From Bacillota bacterium (lineage in GTDB: Bacteria; Sysuimicrobiota; Sysuimicrobiia; Sysuimicrobiales; Segetimicrobiaceae): 64,000 bases of DNA. Below the pieces are notes generated by a model. It did no database searches and was not told the DNA's origin. It worked only from the letters and a program-made list of their open reading frames with translations. The stretch covers positions 1 through 64,000 of the forward strand of contig JAJPIA010000058.1 of NCBI GenBank assembly GCA_021324975.1, read 5' to 3'. Shown one piece after another: positions 1 to 9,297 of the stretch. The number at the start of each line of letters is the position of its first letter. Positions within the stretch are counted from its first letter, which is position 1. The position numbers and the translations under genes were made by a program.

Positions 1-524
1 AGTTCGATTCGTCGGATGGGAATCCTATCGTTTTGTCGCGCGCGCAGCGAAGAAACCCAGATTTTATGCCGGGTTGCGCCATCATTTTTCATGGCGAACT
101 AGTTTAGCACAAGTTTTCCTAGCGTTTGTGCGATCGCAACCCCCGAGGGCCACGAGAACCTCGCAGCCGGCGGCTTCGGGACGGCGTGGTGCAGGAGGCC
201 GCGTCGGCGGATGGCGGTTTTGAGGCGCGAACCAGGTCTTTCCCGAGCGACACGGTCGGGTTTCGGGCCGCGGAAAGGACAATGCGGGCGAGTTGCATGG
301 GGCCGCTGCCGCGCGCCCGTAAGGCGCGCAGTCTGCGATTTTGCCAAGAGTTTCCGTCACGTTAAGCGCCCCGTAACGTCGCCCGTTTCCTCCTCCGGTA
401 CCGTAGAGGCGGAACTAGCCGCCAAAACCAGGCTACACAAGGCGGAACGGACGGCTCTGCCGTGGACTCGTCCGGGGGCGGACGAGGTCCGGCCGCGCGG
501 TCATCATCGAAGGAGCAGAACGAG
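1..524. other. Non-coding stretch upstream of the HtrA gene
   Basis: I find no convincing gene here. Reading frames on both strands are short, arginine- and proline-rich, and look like translated GC-rich noise. The only structure I can point to is an inverted repeat at 359-379, listed separately. The last 15 bases hold the ribosome binding site of the protease gene (AAGGAG at 510-515). Confidence 0.6.
359..379. repeat. Short inverted repeat upstream of htrA
   Basis: The arms ACGTTA (359-364) and TAACGT (374-379) are perfect inverted repeats separated by 9 bases. The position, about 145 bases upstream of the protease start, would suit an operator. No regulator gene is adjacent and there is no T-run to make it a terminator, so the role is unknown. 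Confidence 0.35.
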
Positions 525-1658
525 GTGAGTGTTGAGATGAGAGTTCTTCGGCCTTTCATCGCAGTCGTCGTCCTGGCCCTCGTTGCTACGGGAGGCGGCG
601 TGGCGGGCGCTGTGCTCGCCACGCGACCGGGGGGAGCGGAGACGGCGGCGGCTCAACCGAGGATTCTCCCGCCGGCGCCTCCCGGGGAGACAAGCCCCTT
701 CGTGGCGGCGGTGCAACGAGTTCGCCCTGCGGTCGTCAACATCAGTACGGTCCGGACGATCCAAAACCCGTTCAGCGACTTCCAGGACTTTTTCGGCGTG
801 ACCCCCGGGCTGCCATCCGGTCCGGTTCAGCAACAGGGCATTGGGTCCGGGGTGATCGTGAGCCCCGACGGCTACATTTTGACGAACGCGCACGTCGTGG
901 CCGGCGCCCAGCATCTCACGGTCACCTTGCTCGACGGGCGCAAATTTACGGGGACGGTCGTCGGCACCGATTCCGTGACAGACCTCGCCGTCGTGAAGAT
1001 TCCCGCGCGGGGGCTGCCCGTGGCGCCCTTGGGCAACTCAGCCGCGCTCGTTCCGGGGGACTGGGCGATCGCGATCGGCAACCCCTACGGGTTGAACTTC
1101 ACCGTGACGGTGGGCGTGATCAGCGCCACCGGCCGGACAATTGCGAATGGTCCCCAGGAGTCGTTTCTCCAGACCGATGCGCCGATCAACCCCGGAAACA
1201 GCGGCGGGCCTCTGGTGAATACCGCGGGTCAAGTGATCGGCATCAACACAGCGAAGAGCGCGGCCGGCCAGGGCATCGGCTTCGCTATCCCGATCAACAC
1301 GGCGCAGAGCATCATGCGCCAGCTCATCGCGACGGGACACGTCGTGCACCCATACTTGGGCGTCGGCATCCGGACCCTCACGCCGGCTTTGGCCTCGACG
1401 CTCCACGTGCCGGCCGGGACCAAGGGCGTGGTGATCGCCGAAGTCGCGCCGAGCAGCCCGGCGGCGCGCGCGGGGCTCCAGCAAGGGGACGTGATCGAGC
1501 AGGCGAACGGCCGGCCGACGACCAACGCCGCGGACCTTGCGGCGCTGGTACACCACAGCGCGGTCGGAACGCGGATGCTCCTGCTCGTGCTTCGCGACGG
1601 TCACACCCGCTACATCGTCGCGCACGTGGGACAGATGCCCTCGGGCGCGTCGTCGTAA
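525..1658 (+). CDS. htrA: HtrA/DegP-type serine protease with PDZ domain
   Basis: Envelope quality-control protease of the S1C family (377 aa), which degrades or chaperones misfolded exported proteins. An N-terminal hydrophobic segment (about residues 8-28) should act as membrane anchor or signal. The trypsin-like domain carries the full triad: His123 in TNAHVV, Asp153 in VTDLAVVKI and Ser226 in GNSGGPL. One PDZ domain follows at about 270-365, with the carboxylate-binding loop around YLGVGI. I chose GTG 525 because AAGGAG (510-515) sits 9 bases upstream; ATG 537, preceded by GAGGTGAG, is an equally reasonable start and would remove four residues. The gene is monocistronic. Length and domain order are normal for single-PDZ HtrA proteins of Gram-positive-like bacteria. 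Confidence 0.93.
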   Translation: MSVEMRVLRPFIAVVVLALVATGGGVAGAVLATRPGGAETAAAQPRILPPAPPGETSPFVAAVQRVRPAVVNISTVRTIQNPFSDFQDFFGVTPGLPSGPVQQQGIGSGVIVSPDGYILTNAHVVAGAQHLTVTLLDGRKFTGTVVGTDSVTDLAVVKIPARGLPVAPLGNSAALVPGDWAIAIGNPYGLNFTVTVGVISATGRTIANGPQESFLQTDAPINPGNSGGPLVNTAGQVIGINTAKSAAGQGIGFAIPINTAQSIMRQLIATGHVVHPYLGVGIRTLTPALASTLHVPAGTKGVVIAEVAPSSPAARAGLQQGDVIEQANGRPTTNAADLAALVHHSAVGTRMLLLVLRDGHTRYIVAHVGQMPSGASS

Positions 1659-1854
1659 GGGGAAGAGGGTGAGCGCGCCGCACGCGTCCACCGCGCTGAC
1701 GACGGGGTCTCAGAGCTCGCCATTCTCATCCTGGCCTTTTTCGGCCTAGCCCAGGCGTCGTCGAACGAGCGCCGCAACGGTCACGTATCACATTGTAGGG
1801 TTCAGATAGTCCGTCGGCATCGCAAGACTCCGGTTCCGGTGATGAGGAGGCGGT

Positions 1855-2409
1855 ATGATGCGCATTTCGATTCGTCATCGGCGCGGTCGCCACGGCGGGC
1901 GCCCCCGGGCAATCACGGCAACGCAGGCGGCGGTGGCATTCTTGGCGATACTCGTGGGGCCCCTTTTGCAGAACTCTTCTAGTGGCGCAGCCGCTCTGGC
2001 TGCCGCCGGCGATCCAGTAGCGTCGGGGCAACCGACGATCAAGGCGGTGCACACGAGCCTCGGCGAAATCTTGGTCGATGCCCAAGGAATGGTCCTCTAT
2101 CGATACACCGCCGACGGCAAGAACATCAGTAACTGCTACACGGCCTATGGTTGTGTGACGCTGTGGCCGATCGTTGCGCCGGGTCCCGGAGGAAGAGCGG
2201 TAGCCGGCGCGGGCGTGGTCCAAAGCGCGCTCCACGTCATCACCCGGAAGGACGGCAAGAGGCAGGTGACGTACGATGGCTGGCCGCTCTACACGTACGT
2301 CGTGGATCGAAAACCCGGGCAGACGGCGGGGCAGGGCTTCAAGGATGCCCGTGGGATCTGGTACGTCGTATACGCGACTCCAACCAAGAATCCGGCGCCG
2401 AAATCCTAA
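1855..2409 (+). CDS. Secreted COG4315-type repeat protein
   Basis: Small exported protein (184 aa) of the family described as secreted repeat of unknown function (COG4315, Yx(FWY)xxD motif). A basic N-terminus and a long hydrophobic stretch (about residues 20-50) form a signal peptide. The mature part has two of the characteristic repeats: one with VLYRYTADGK followed by a Cys-Cys loop ending in TLWPIV, and one with WPLYTYVVDRKPGQ ending in GIWYVV. A strong site GAGGAGG lies just before tandem ATGs at 1855 and 1858; either may be used. The biochemical role of the family is not established. The gene stands alone, between the protease and a convergent ABC permease gene. Confidence 0.82.
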   Translation: MMRISIRHRRGRHGGRPRAITATQAAVAFLAILVGPLLQNSSSGAAALAAAGDPVASGQPTIKAVHTSLGEILVDAQGMVLYRYTADGKNISNCYTAYGCVTLWPIVAPGPGGRAVAGAGVVQSALHVITRKDGKRQVTYDGWPLYTYVVDRKPGQTAGQGFKDARGIWYVVYATPTKNPAPKS

Positions 2410-2496
2410 CCCGGGGGGAAATCTCTACCGCACGTTCGGCGAGCGCAGTAAGGGCGATTCACGCAGCGCTTGGGGGCGGTCGCAGTGTGCCCTCGA

Positions 2497-3390
2497 TCAA
2501 CCGCCGATCGCCGCGCGCAGTCCGTCGCCGAACAGGTTGAAGCCGATTACCGTGACGAGGATGGCCAGCCCGGGAAACGTCGCGACCCACGACGACGTCA
2601 GCATGTAGTCGCGCCCGGTGCTCAGCATCGCCCCCCACTCGGGCGTCGGCGGCTGGGCGCCAAGGCCCAGGAATCCGAGACCCGCGGCCGCGATGATCGA
2701 CGCCCCGACGTTGAGGGTGGCCTGCACGATGATCGGCCCCCACATGTTCACGAGCAGGTGACGGCGCACGATGTAGGAGCCCGAGGCGCCGGCGGCGCGG
2801 GATGCCTCGACATACTGGCGCTCGCGCAGTGTGAGCGCGAGGCCCTGGACCAGCCGGGCGAACTGGGGGATGGTCAGGATGCTCACCGCCGCCATCGCCC
2901 GGAGGAGGCCCGGGCCGAGAATCGCGATCACCATCAGGGCCAAGAGCAGGTAGGGAAACGCGAGCAAGATGTCCATGAGCCGCATCAGACCCTCGCCCAC
3001 GACGCCGCCGTAGTATCCTGTGTATAGCCCGACCGCGACGCCGGCCACGAGCGCCATCGCCACTGTGCCGACGCCGATGAGCAGCTCGATCCGGGTTCCG
3101 GCGATGATCCGGCTCAGGATGTCGCGGCCGAACTCGTCCGTGCCGAGCCAGTGGGTGTTGGACGGCGGTTCGAGGGCGTGCGCCAGGTCTTGCGCGAGCG
3201 GATGGTACGGCGCAAGTTGCCCCGCGAATGCGGCGGTCAGCACCAGGGTCGCGAGGATCGCGGCGCCGAGCACCCCGGCCGAACGGCGCATGAATCGGCG
3301 CAATGCCGTCGGCGCGGGGCCACGCCGCGCCTCGGCCGCCGCGGCTTGCGGCAAGCGCTCAGTAACGGACGCGTGGGTCGACGACGGCAT
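2497..3390 (-). CDS. ABC importer permease, DppC/OppC type
   Basis: Inner-membrane permease (297 aa) of the peptide/nickel (PepT) importer family. It shows the DppC layout: an N-terminal cytoplasmic tail, one transmembrane helix (about 35-57), the conserved periplasmic segment with HWLGTDEFGRD, then a five-helix transport domain. The ATPase-docking EAA loop is visible as EASRAAGASGSYIVRRH. The gene overlaps the upstream permease gene by 32 bases, so translation is probably coupled. Transcription order is binding protein, DppB, DppC. No ATPase gene follows; the next gene downstream is convergent and unrelated, so this importer must borrow DppD/DppF-like subunits from elsewhere. Confidence 0.92.
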   Translation of the reverse strand: MPSSTHASVTERLPQAAAAEARRGPAPTALRRFMRRSAGVLGAAILATLVLTAAFAGQLAPYHPLAQDLAHALEPPSNTHWLGTDEFGRDILSRIIAGTRIELLIGVGTVAMALVAGVAVGLYTGYYGGVVGEGLMRLMDILLAFPYLLLALMVIAILGPGLLRAMAAVSILTIPQFARLVQGLALTLRERQYVEASRAAGASGSYIVRRHLLVNMWGPIIVQATLNVGASIIAAAGLGFLGLGAQPPTPEWGAMLSTGRDYMLTSSWVATFPGLAILVTVIGFNLFGDGLRAAIGG

Positions 3391-4360
3391 AGGTAACGTC
3401 CGCTAGGAGGTTGACGAGCACGAACAGCGCGACGGTGACGACGACCACGCCCTCCACGACCGGGTAATCGCGGAACAGGATCGCGTTCACGGTCAGCCAG
3501 CCGATCCCCGGGATTGCGAACACCGTCTCCGTGAGGATCGCGCCGCTCAACAGGCCCCCCAACTGGAGCCCCACTACCGCCACGACCGGGATCAGCGCAG
3601 CGCGGAGCCCATGGTGCAGTACCGTGACGCGGGCCGAGAGCCCCTTGGCTCGGGCCGTGCGGACATAGTCCTCTCCGAGCGCCTCGACGAGTGCGGCCCG
3701 GGTCATCTGGGCGATGAACGCCAGCGGATACAGCGACAGCGCGATGGCCGGCAGCGCGAGGTGCACGACCGCGTCGCCGAGCGCGGCGGGATCTCCTGCG
3801 AGCGCGGCGTCGACGACCGGCATCCCGGTCACGTGTGGAACGATCACCCCGGGCGTCAGCGCCCCGGAGATCGGGAACCACCCGAGCTTAGCGGCCCCGG
3901 CAATAATGAGCAAGAGACCCGTCCAGAACACCGGCATCGACACGCCGACGAGCACGCCCGAGCTGAGCGCCGTGTCGACGAGCGACCCCTCGCGCGCCGC
4001 CGCGACCGCGCCGCTCGGGATCCCGAGGACGAGCGCGAGCAGCAGGGCGGCACAGGACAGTTGAATCGTGTAGGGAAGCGCCTGGCCGATGTCGGTCGCT
4101 ACCGAATCATGCGTCCGGAACGAGATGCCATAATGGCCGGTCGCCGCGCTCATGAGAAACCGCGCGTACTGAACGTAGAGCGGCTGGTCGAGGCCGAGCT
4201 GATGCCGAATCTGCGCGATCGCGGCCGCGCTCGCGTGCTGGCCGAGGATCGCTTGAGCGATGCCTCCGGGGACGATGTGAAGCCCGAGAAAGGCGAGCGT
4301 CGCAGCGCCCCACAGGATCGGGACCGCCAGCAGTGCCCGGCGCAGTAGGAACCGCCCCAC
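3359..4360 (-). CDS. ABC importer permease, DppB/OppB type
   Basis: First permease subunit (333 aa) of the same importer. The N-terminus FLLRRALLAVPILWG is the typical first helix of DppB proteins, followed by a periplasmic region with LGLDQPLYVQYARF and five further helices. The EAA loop reads VEALGEDYVRTARAKGLS, and the C-terminal DPRVRY motif is standard for the family. GTG start. It lies 98 bases after the binding-protein gene and overlaps dppC, which supports one transcript. Substrate cannot be read from the permease; family members carry di- or oligopeptides, nickel or glutathione. Confidence 0.93.
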   Translation of the reverse strand: MGRFLLRRALLAVPILWGAATLAFLGLHIVPGGIAQAILGQHASAAAIAQIRHQLGLDQPLYVQYARFLMSAATGHYGISFRTHDSVATDIGQALPYTIQLSCAALLLALVLGIPSGAVAAAREGSLVDTALSSGVLVGVSMPVFWTGLLLIIAGAAKLGWFPISGALTPGVIVPHVTGMPVVDAALAGDPAALGDAVVHLALPAIALSLYPLAFIAQMTRAALVEALGEDYVRTARAKGLSARVTVLHHGLRAALIPVVAVVGLQLGGLLSGAILTETVFAIPGIGWLTVNAILFRDYPVVEGVVVVTVALFVLVNLLADVTYAVVDPRVRY

Positions 4361-4458
4361 GTCGCGCTCCGACTTCGGGATCGCGGCGCGGAAGTCGCCC
4401 GGCGATGCCGGCGTCCGGCCGGCCTAACGGCTTCCGGGCGCCGCCGCGCCGTGCGGCG

Positions 4459-6078
4459 TCAGTGGCTCGAGATGCTGACCCGCTGCATGTCGAAGAACAT
4501 CTCAGTCGGGTTCAGCAGATAGCCGTGGACGTCGGCCGACTCGGCGCGCACCTGGGTCGCGTAGACAAGGTAGATCCAGGGCGCGTCGCGCCAGATCCGC
4601 GCCTCGACCTGCGCGTAGATCTTCTTGCGGGCGGCCTCGCTGGTCGTGCGGAGACCCTCGGCGAACCACGCGTCCACCTGCTTGTTGCAGTAGTGCGAGG
4701 AGTTCCCCGTGTCGAACGCAGTGCATCCGTACAGCGGCTGCATGAAATCGTCGGGGTCCCCGTTGTCGCCCGACCAACCGGAGCTCGCCATGCCGGAGAA
4801 CGACGCCTTTCGCACCGTTGACAGAAATGCCGCAAAGTCCATCTGGCGGATCGTCAGGCGGACGCCCACCCGCGCGAGGTCGCCCTGGATTGCCTCGGCG
4901 ACCTTGGCGCCGCCGGCGGGATTGTAGCCGCGCGGATTGGTGTACGTGTACAGCGTCGCCGCAAACCCGTTTGGATACCCCGCCTCGCGGAGCAGCGCCT
5001 TTGCCGTCGCGAGATCGTACGTGTACGACGTCTGCGCGACGTAGCTCCATTCGTCGGTGGAGTCGGGCGAGTTCATGGGTTTGGCCAGCCCAAAAAACAG
5101 GTCCTTGGCGAGCACCCGCTTGTCGACCGCATAGTTGAGGGCGCGCCGGACCCGGACGTCGTTGAAGGGCGGCGTCTGCACGGGCAGGGAGATGCCGTCC
5201 ACCGCCAGCCCGGGCTGGGTGAGCACGCGCACGCTCGCCATGTGGCGGAGGCGCGCCACGTCCTGGGGCGGCACGTCGCCGAGGATCTGCACCTTGCCCT
5301 GCTCGAGCGAAAGCAGCCGCACCGACGCTTCGGGGATCTCCTGGAAAATGATCTCTCCGACCCTGGGGGCGCCGCCCCAGTAATCGGGATTGGCGCGGAG
5401 CTCGATGTACTGGCCGCGCGCCCATCGCACGAAGGCAAACGGTCCCGTGCCCACGGGATGCGTCATCAGGCCGTATCCGTACCGGTCGACGGCCGTTGGG
5501 CTCGTCACACCGGACCACGCCATCGCGAGATCCGCGAGGAACTCCGCGTTCGGTTTCTTGAGGGTGATTGCGACTTTGTCGGGCGCGAGCGCTTTGTAGC
5601 TCCCGACGTCTCCGAACGTGAAGTGGTTGAAGTCATTGATCCCCTGCTGGTTGCCGACGTAGTGCGGGTCGCGGGGGTTGAGGATCCGGTCGAGCCACGC
5701 GGTGACGGCCTTCGCATCGAACGGCGTGCCGTCCTGGAACGTGACGCCGCGCCGGAGTGTGAACACGTACCGCCGGCCGCTCTGGGAGATCGCCCACGAC
5801 GTGGCGAGGCCGGGCTCCACTGTCGTCGTGCCCGGCCGGTACTTCGTGAGGCCGTCGTAGATCGTGGACATCACGAAGCCGGCTTCGTTTTGGAGCACCG
5901 ACTCCGGATCGAGCCCCGTGGGGTCCGTCGCGATCGCGATCCGAACGGTCTCGGACGCGCCGCGGGACGCCGCCAGCGCCGGCGCCGCGCCGCTGCCTGG
6001 CATCCACGGTCCGAGCGTTGCCACAAGCGCCGCGGCCAGCGCGCCAAAAACGCCGCGTCGTACCCATCCATTGCGCAT
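4459..6078 (-). CDS. ABC importer substrate-binding protein, SBP_bac_5 family
   Basis: Extracytoplasmic solute-binding protein (539 aa) of family 5, the peptide/nickel class. A signal peptide covers about residues 1-36. The mature protein shows the family's landmarks: DPTGLDPESV near the start, TFTLR-type text around the FQDGTPFDAKAV segment, GTGPFAFVRW in the middle, and VRRALNYAVDK before the second lobe. It begins at ATG 6078, preceded by GAGGAGG at good spacing. It heads the importer operon. It is only distantly similar to the second binding protein of this window (21318-23117). Confidence 0.93.
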   Translation of the reverse strand: MRNGWVRRGVFGALAAALVATLGPWMPGSGAAPALAASRGASETVRIAIATDPTGLDPESVLQNEAGFVMSTIYDGLTKYRPGTTTVEPGLATSWAISQSGRRYVFTLRRGVTFQDGTPFDAKAVTAWLDRILNPRDPHYVGNQQGINDFNHFTFGDVGSYKALAPDKVAITLKKPNAEFLADLAMAWSGVTSPTAVDRYGYGLMTHPVGTGPFAFVRWARGQYIELRANPDYWGGAPRVGEIIFQEIPEASVRLLSLEQGKVQILGDVPPQDVARLRHMASVRVLTQPGLAVDGISLPVQTPPFNDVRVRRALNYAVDKRVLAKDLFFGLAKPMNSPDSTDEWSYVAQTSYTYDLATAKALLREAGYPNGFAATLYTYTNPRGYNPAGGAKVAEAIQGDLARVGVRLTIRQMDFAAFLSTVRKASFSGMASSGWSGDNGDPDDFMQPLYGCTAFDTGNSSHYCNKQVDAWFAEGLRTTSEAARKKIYAQVEARIWRDAPWIYLVYATQVRAESADVHGYLLNPTEMFFDMQRVSISSH

Positions 6079-6681
6079 GGCTCGTTCCTCCTCGTCAGAG
6101 TCCAGCGGTCAAACTGTGCGCGGGTCCGTATCCTCGCAGCCAAACCACGATCCGGCGCTGCTTGTCGCCGTCATCCGCCTGGGGCCCGGCGACGGCACCA
6201 GGCGGGGGTCGGCTTCGTGAACGTGATCTTGACCGTGAGCGGATCCAGGGCCTCGACCCTGGCCACGCTCTCGTACGTCGCGTAGGTCGTCGCGCGATAC
6301 ATGCGCACCCCTCCGTGTGCTTCCCGCGCCTGAGCGGTGAACCGAAGTCCGGTTCCAGGGTGCGTTCGTGGCTGCAGGGGACGGCGCCGGACGCCGACTA
6401 TTGCTTTTCTTCAAGCGTAGGCAACGCCGCCACGATCTGGCGTTACGGCGGGGTAAACGCTTCGAAAACTCTGAGCGACTTCACGCGTTCCTCCGCCGGA
6501 CGCGGGAGAGGCGCCGCGAGGATGCCGGATCGCATCCAGGGAATAACCCGAGCAGTGGCAGGGAGGACCGCCACGATCGGGCGCCGGGCGGCCCTTTCAT
6601 GCGGGTGCCTCGCCGAAGCGCAGGGTGCGCACCGGCGGCGGCCCGCTTCCGCCGACGCACAACGTTCCCACACGGGGGTGA
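6079..6681. other. Intergenic region with a binding-protein gene fragment
   Basis: This 600-base gap separates the leftward importer operon from the rightward glycogen genes and must hold both promoters. The only recognisable content is a minus-strand fragment of a substrate-binding protein gene (6198-6302, separate entry). I see no intact gene or clear promoter in the rest. Confidence 0.55.
6198..6302 (-). pseudogene. Fragment of an SBP_bac_5 binding-protein gene
   Basis: On the minus strand, about 35 codons encode RATTYATYESVARVEALD, then PLTVKITFTKPTPAW. This aligns closely with the middle of the intact binding protein at 21318-23117 (GATTYGSYVNVATVVPVD, then PYTVKITFKTPTPAW). Similarity stops abruptly on both sides: after the Trp codon the frame hits a stop within about 13 codons, and nothing family-like precedes it. 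The fragment lies just upstream of, and in the same orientation as, the importer operon's own binding-protein gene, which is a different subfamily. I infer the residue of a lost second binding-protein gene. Confidence 0.75.
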
Positions 6682-9213
6682 GTGAGCCGGTTGCACGCCG
6701 TCCCGCGGGTCGATCTTCCGAATGAACTCGAAGGGCTCCACGAGCTCGCGCTGGACCTCCGCTGGACATGGAATCACGCCGGGGACGCGCTGTGGCGCGC
6801 CCTCAGTGCCGACGCCTGGGAGCGGTTTCGTAACCCTTGGCTGGTGCTCCAGGAAGTCCCCCGCGTGACGCTCGAGCGGCTGGCCGGGGATCGAGGGTTC
6901 CTGGACGCGCTCCGCCGGTTGATGGACGAGCGGCGGCGGTATCTTCGCGATCCGGGGTGGTGCGCCCGCACCGGCCGCGCGGCCGGTCTCGGAACGGTGG
7001 CATACTTCAGCATGGAGTTCGGCCTGAGCGACGGGCTGCCGCTGTACGCCGGCGGCCTCGGGGTGCTCGCCGGCGATTATCTGAAAACCGCGAGCGACCT
7101 CGGCGTGCCGCTCGTGGCGGCGGGGCTGCTGTACGTCGAAGGCTACTTTCGACAGGTCCTGGACGTGCAGGGACAGCAGCAGGAGAGCTACCCGTACAGT
7201 GATCCGGCAAGCCTGCCCATCGAGCCGGCCCGCACGGCGCAGGGCTCGTGGCTCCGCATCCCGCTGCCGCTGCCCGGACGGACGCTGTGGGTGCGGGTGT
7301 GGCGCGCCGCCGTGGGACGAGTGACGTTGTACCTGCTCGACACCAACGACCCATGGAACAGCGCCCCCGATCGGGGCATCACGAGCACCCTGTACGGGGG
7401 CGGCACGGACCAGCGGTTTCTGCAGGAGTTCGTGCTCGGGGTCGCGGGCTGGCGCGCCCTCGAAGCGCTCGGCGTGCCGGTGACGGTATGCCACCTCAAC
7501 GAGGGCCACGCGGCGTTTGTGGTCATCGAGCGGGCGCGGCGGTTCATGGCCGAGGCGGGGGTGTCGTTCTGGGATGCGTGGTGGGCCACACGTGCCGGCA
7601 ACGTCTTCACCACGCACACGCCGATCCCGGCCGGCTTCGACCGGTTTCCTCCGGATCTGGTGGCCCGGCATCTCTCGCAGCTGCCCGGCCTGGTGGATCC
7701 GGGCGGCGTACCCTCACGTGATCTGCTCGGCCTCGGCCGCCAGCATGCGGACGACCTTCAGGAGCCGTTCAGCATGGCGCACCTGGCCATGCGCGGGTGC
7801 ATTTCGGCCAACGGCGTGAGCCGGCTGCACGGGGCGGTGAGCCGGCGAATCTTCCAGCCGTTGTACCCCCGCTGGCCGGAGGCTGAGATCCCCGTGCACC
7901 ACGTGACAAACGGCGTGCACATGCCGTCGTGGGATTCCGCGGGCGCGGACGCGCTGTGGTCAGAGGCCTGTGGCAAGGAACGCTGGCGGGGCGACGTCCC
8001 CGCGGCCGCGGAGATGATGGAGCGCATCTCGGATTCGCGCCTGTGGGAGTTTCGGACCGAGAAATGCTTCGAGCTGGTGCGGTATGCCCGCGACCGGCTC
8101 GCGCGGCAGGTGGCCCAGCAGGGCGCGAGTCCGGAGGCGACCGCGCGCGCCCGCAACGTCCTGGACCCCGCGGCGCTGACGCTCGGGTTCGCGCGGCGGA
8201 TGACGGAGTACAAACGCCCAACCCTGTTGCTGCGGGACCGCGCCCGCCTCACCCGGTTGCTCTCGGACGCCGCGCGGCCGGTGCAGATCATCGTCGCGGG
8301 CAAGGCCCATCCCGCCGATGCGACCGGCAAGGAGAGCGTGCGGGCCTGGACCGAGTTTGCCGCGGACCCGGCCGTGCAGGGGCGCGCCATCTTTCTCGAA
8401 GACTACGACATGACGCTGGCGCAAGAGCTCGTGCAGGGTGTGGACGTCTGGCTCAACACCCCGCGTCGTCCCTGGGAGGCCTGCGGCACCAGCGGGATGA
8501 AGGTGCTCGTCAACGGCGGGCTCAACCTCTCGGCCCTCGACGGGTGGTGGGACGAAGCGTACGCCGCCGATCTCGGATGGGCGATCCAGGGGCGCGAGGG
8601 CCAGCCGGATGCTGCGCGAGACGCGGAGGAGGCGGCGCAACTCTACCAGCTGCTCGAGGAAAAGGTCGTGCCGGAGTTCTACGCGCGGGACGAGGCGGGC
8701 CTGCCGCGTGCCTGGCTCACGAGGATGCGCGCCAGCATGGCGCGGCTGGCACCGCAGTTCAGCGGCAATCGCATGATGCGGGAGTACGTGGACGGCATGT
8801 ACCGGCCCGCCGCGGAGACCTTCCGGCGCCGGGCCGCGGACGGAGCGCACCTCGCCAAGGCGCTGCGCACCTGGTGGGGCCAGGTGGGCACGCGCTGGCC
8901 GGAGATCGCGTTCGGCCCGCTAGAGGTGCGGGAGGAGGCGGGCGACCGGCAGTTCGACGTCACGGTGGCGCTCGGCGCGGTCGATCCGGCGTCGGTCGCG
9001 GTCGAGTTGTACGCTCCCCCCGGCGCGAACGGCGCGCCGTCGGAACGCGTGGCGATGACGCTCTGCGCGCGGCCATCCGACGGCGCCCGCTACCACTATC
9101 GGGCGCGCGTGTCCACGGCGCGTCCGGCGTCGGACTATACGCCGCGGGTCATCCCGTATCATCCCGAGGCGCGGGTGCCGGGGGAAGCAGGGTTTATCCT
9201 GTGGCAACGATGA
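6682..9213 (+). CDS. glgP: Alpha-glucan (glycogen) phosphorylase
   Basis: Cytoplasmic GT35 enzyme (843 aa) that phosphorolyses alpha-1,4-glucans to glucose 1-phosphate. It is the shorter type with an N-terminal DUF3417-like domain (about residues 1-110, including LDLRWTWNHAGDALW). The catalytic part follows with AYFSMEFGLSDGLPLYAGGL, then NEGHAAF and TNGVHMPSW. The PLP-binding lysine is Lys607 in CGTSGMKVLVNGG, equivalent to the GTGNMK lysine of classic phosphorylases. It starts at GTG 6682. The C-terminal about 100 residues (from FGPLEVREE) form a beta-rich extension also seen in this subfamily. It lies 84 bases before glgB in the same direction, so the two probably form an operon for glycogen turnover. 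Confidence 0.93.
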   Translation: MSRLHAVPRVDLPNELEGLHELALDLRWTWNHAGDALWRALSADAWERFRNPWLVLQEVPRVTLERLAGDRGFLDALRRLMDERRRYLRDPGWCARTGRAAGLGTVAYFSMEFGLSDGLPLYAGGLGVLAGDYLKTASDLGVPLVAAGLLYVEGYFRQVLDVQGQQQESYPYSDPASLPIEPARTAQGSWLRIPLPLPGRTLWVRVWRAAVGRVTLYLLDTNDPWNSAPDRGITSTLYGGGTDQRFLQEFVLGVAGWRALEALGVPVTVCHLNEGHAAFVVIERARRFMAEAGVSFWDAWWATRAGNVFTTHTPIPAGFDRFPPDLVARHLSQLPGLVDPGGVPSRDLLGLGRQHADDLQEPFSMAHLAMRGCISANGVSRLHGAVSRRIFQPLYPRWPEAEIPVHHVTNGVHMPSWDSAGADALWSEACGKERWRGDVPAAAEMMERISDSRLWEFRTEKCFELVRYARDRLARQVAQQGASPEATARARNVLDPAALTLGFARRMTEYKRPTLLLRDRARLTRLLSDAARPVQIIVAGKAHPADATGKESVRAWTEFAADPAVQGRAIFLEDYDMTLAQELVQGVDVWLNTPRRPWEACGTSGMKVLVNGGLNLSALDGWWDEAYAADLGWAIQGREGQPDAARDAEEAAQLYQLLEEKVVPEFYARDEAGLPRAWLTRMRASMARLAPQFSGNRMMREYVDGMYRPAAETFRRRAADGAHLAKALRTWWGQVGTRWPEIAFGPLEVREEAGDRQFDVTVALGAVDPASVAVELYAPPGANGAPSERVAMTLCARPSDGARYHYRARVSTARPASDYTPRVIPYHPEARVPGEAGFILWQR

Positions 9214-9297
9214 ACGGACGGCGCGTGCCGCAGCCGACGCACGCTTGGTTCGCAGAGCCGGTCGCGGCGGACGGCTAGGCGCCGGGGAGGTGCGGCA

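Noticed and set aside
82..360. Opposing open frames at the left edge
   Set aside because: Arg/Pro-rich translation, no start signals, mutually overlapping frames on both strands. Typical of GC-rich non-coding DNA.
9210..9278. A 22-codon frame whose ATG overlaps the glgP stop
   Set aside because: It has no binding site of its own, no hydrophobic or conserved character, and could be chance; not listed as a gene.
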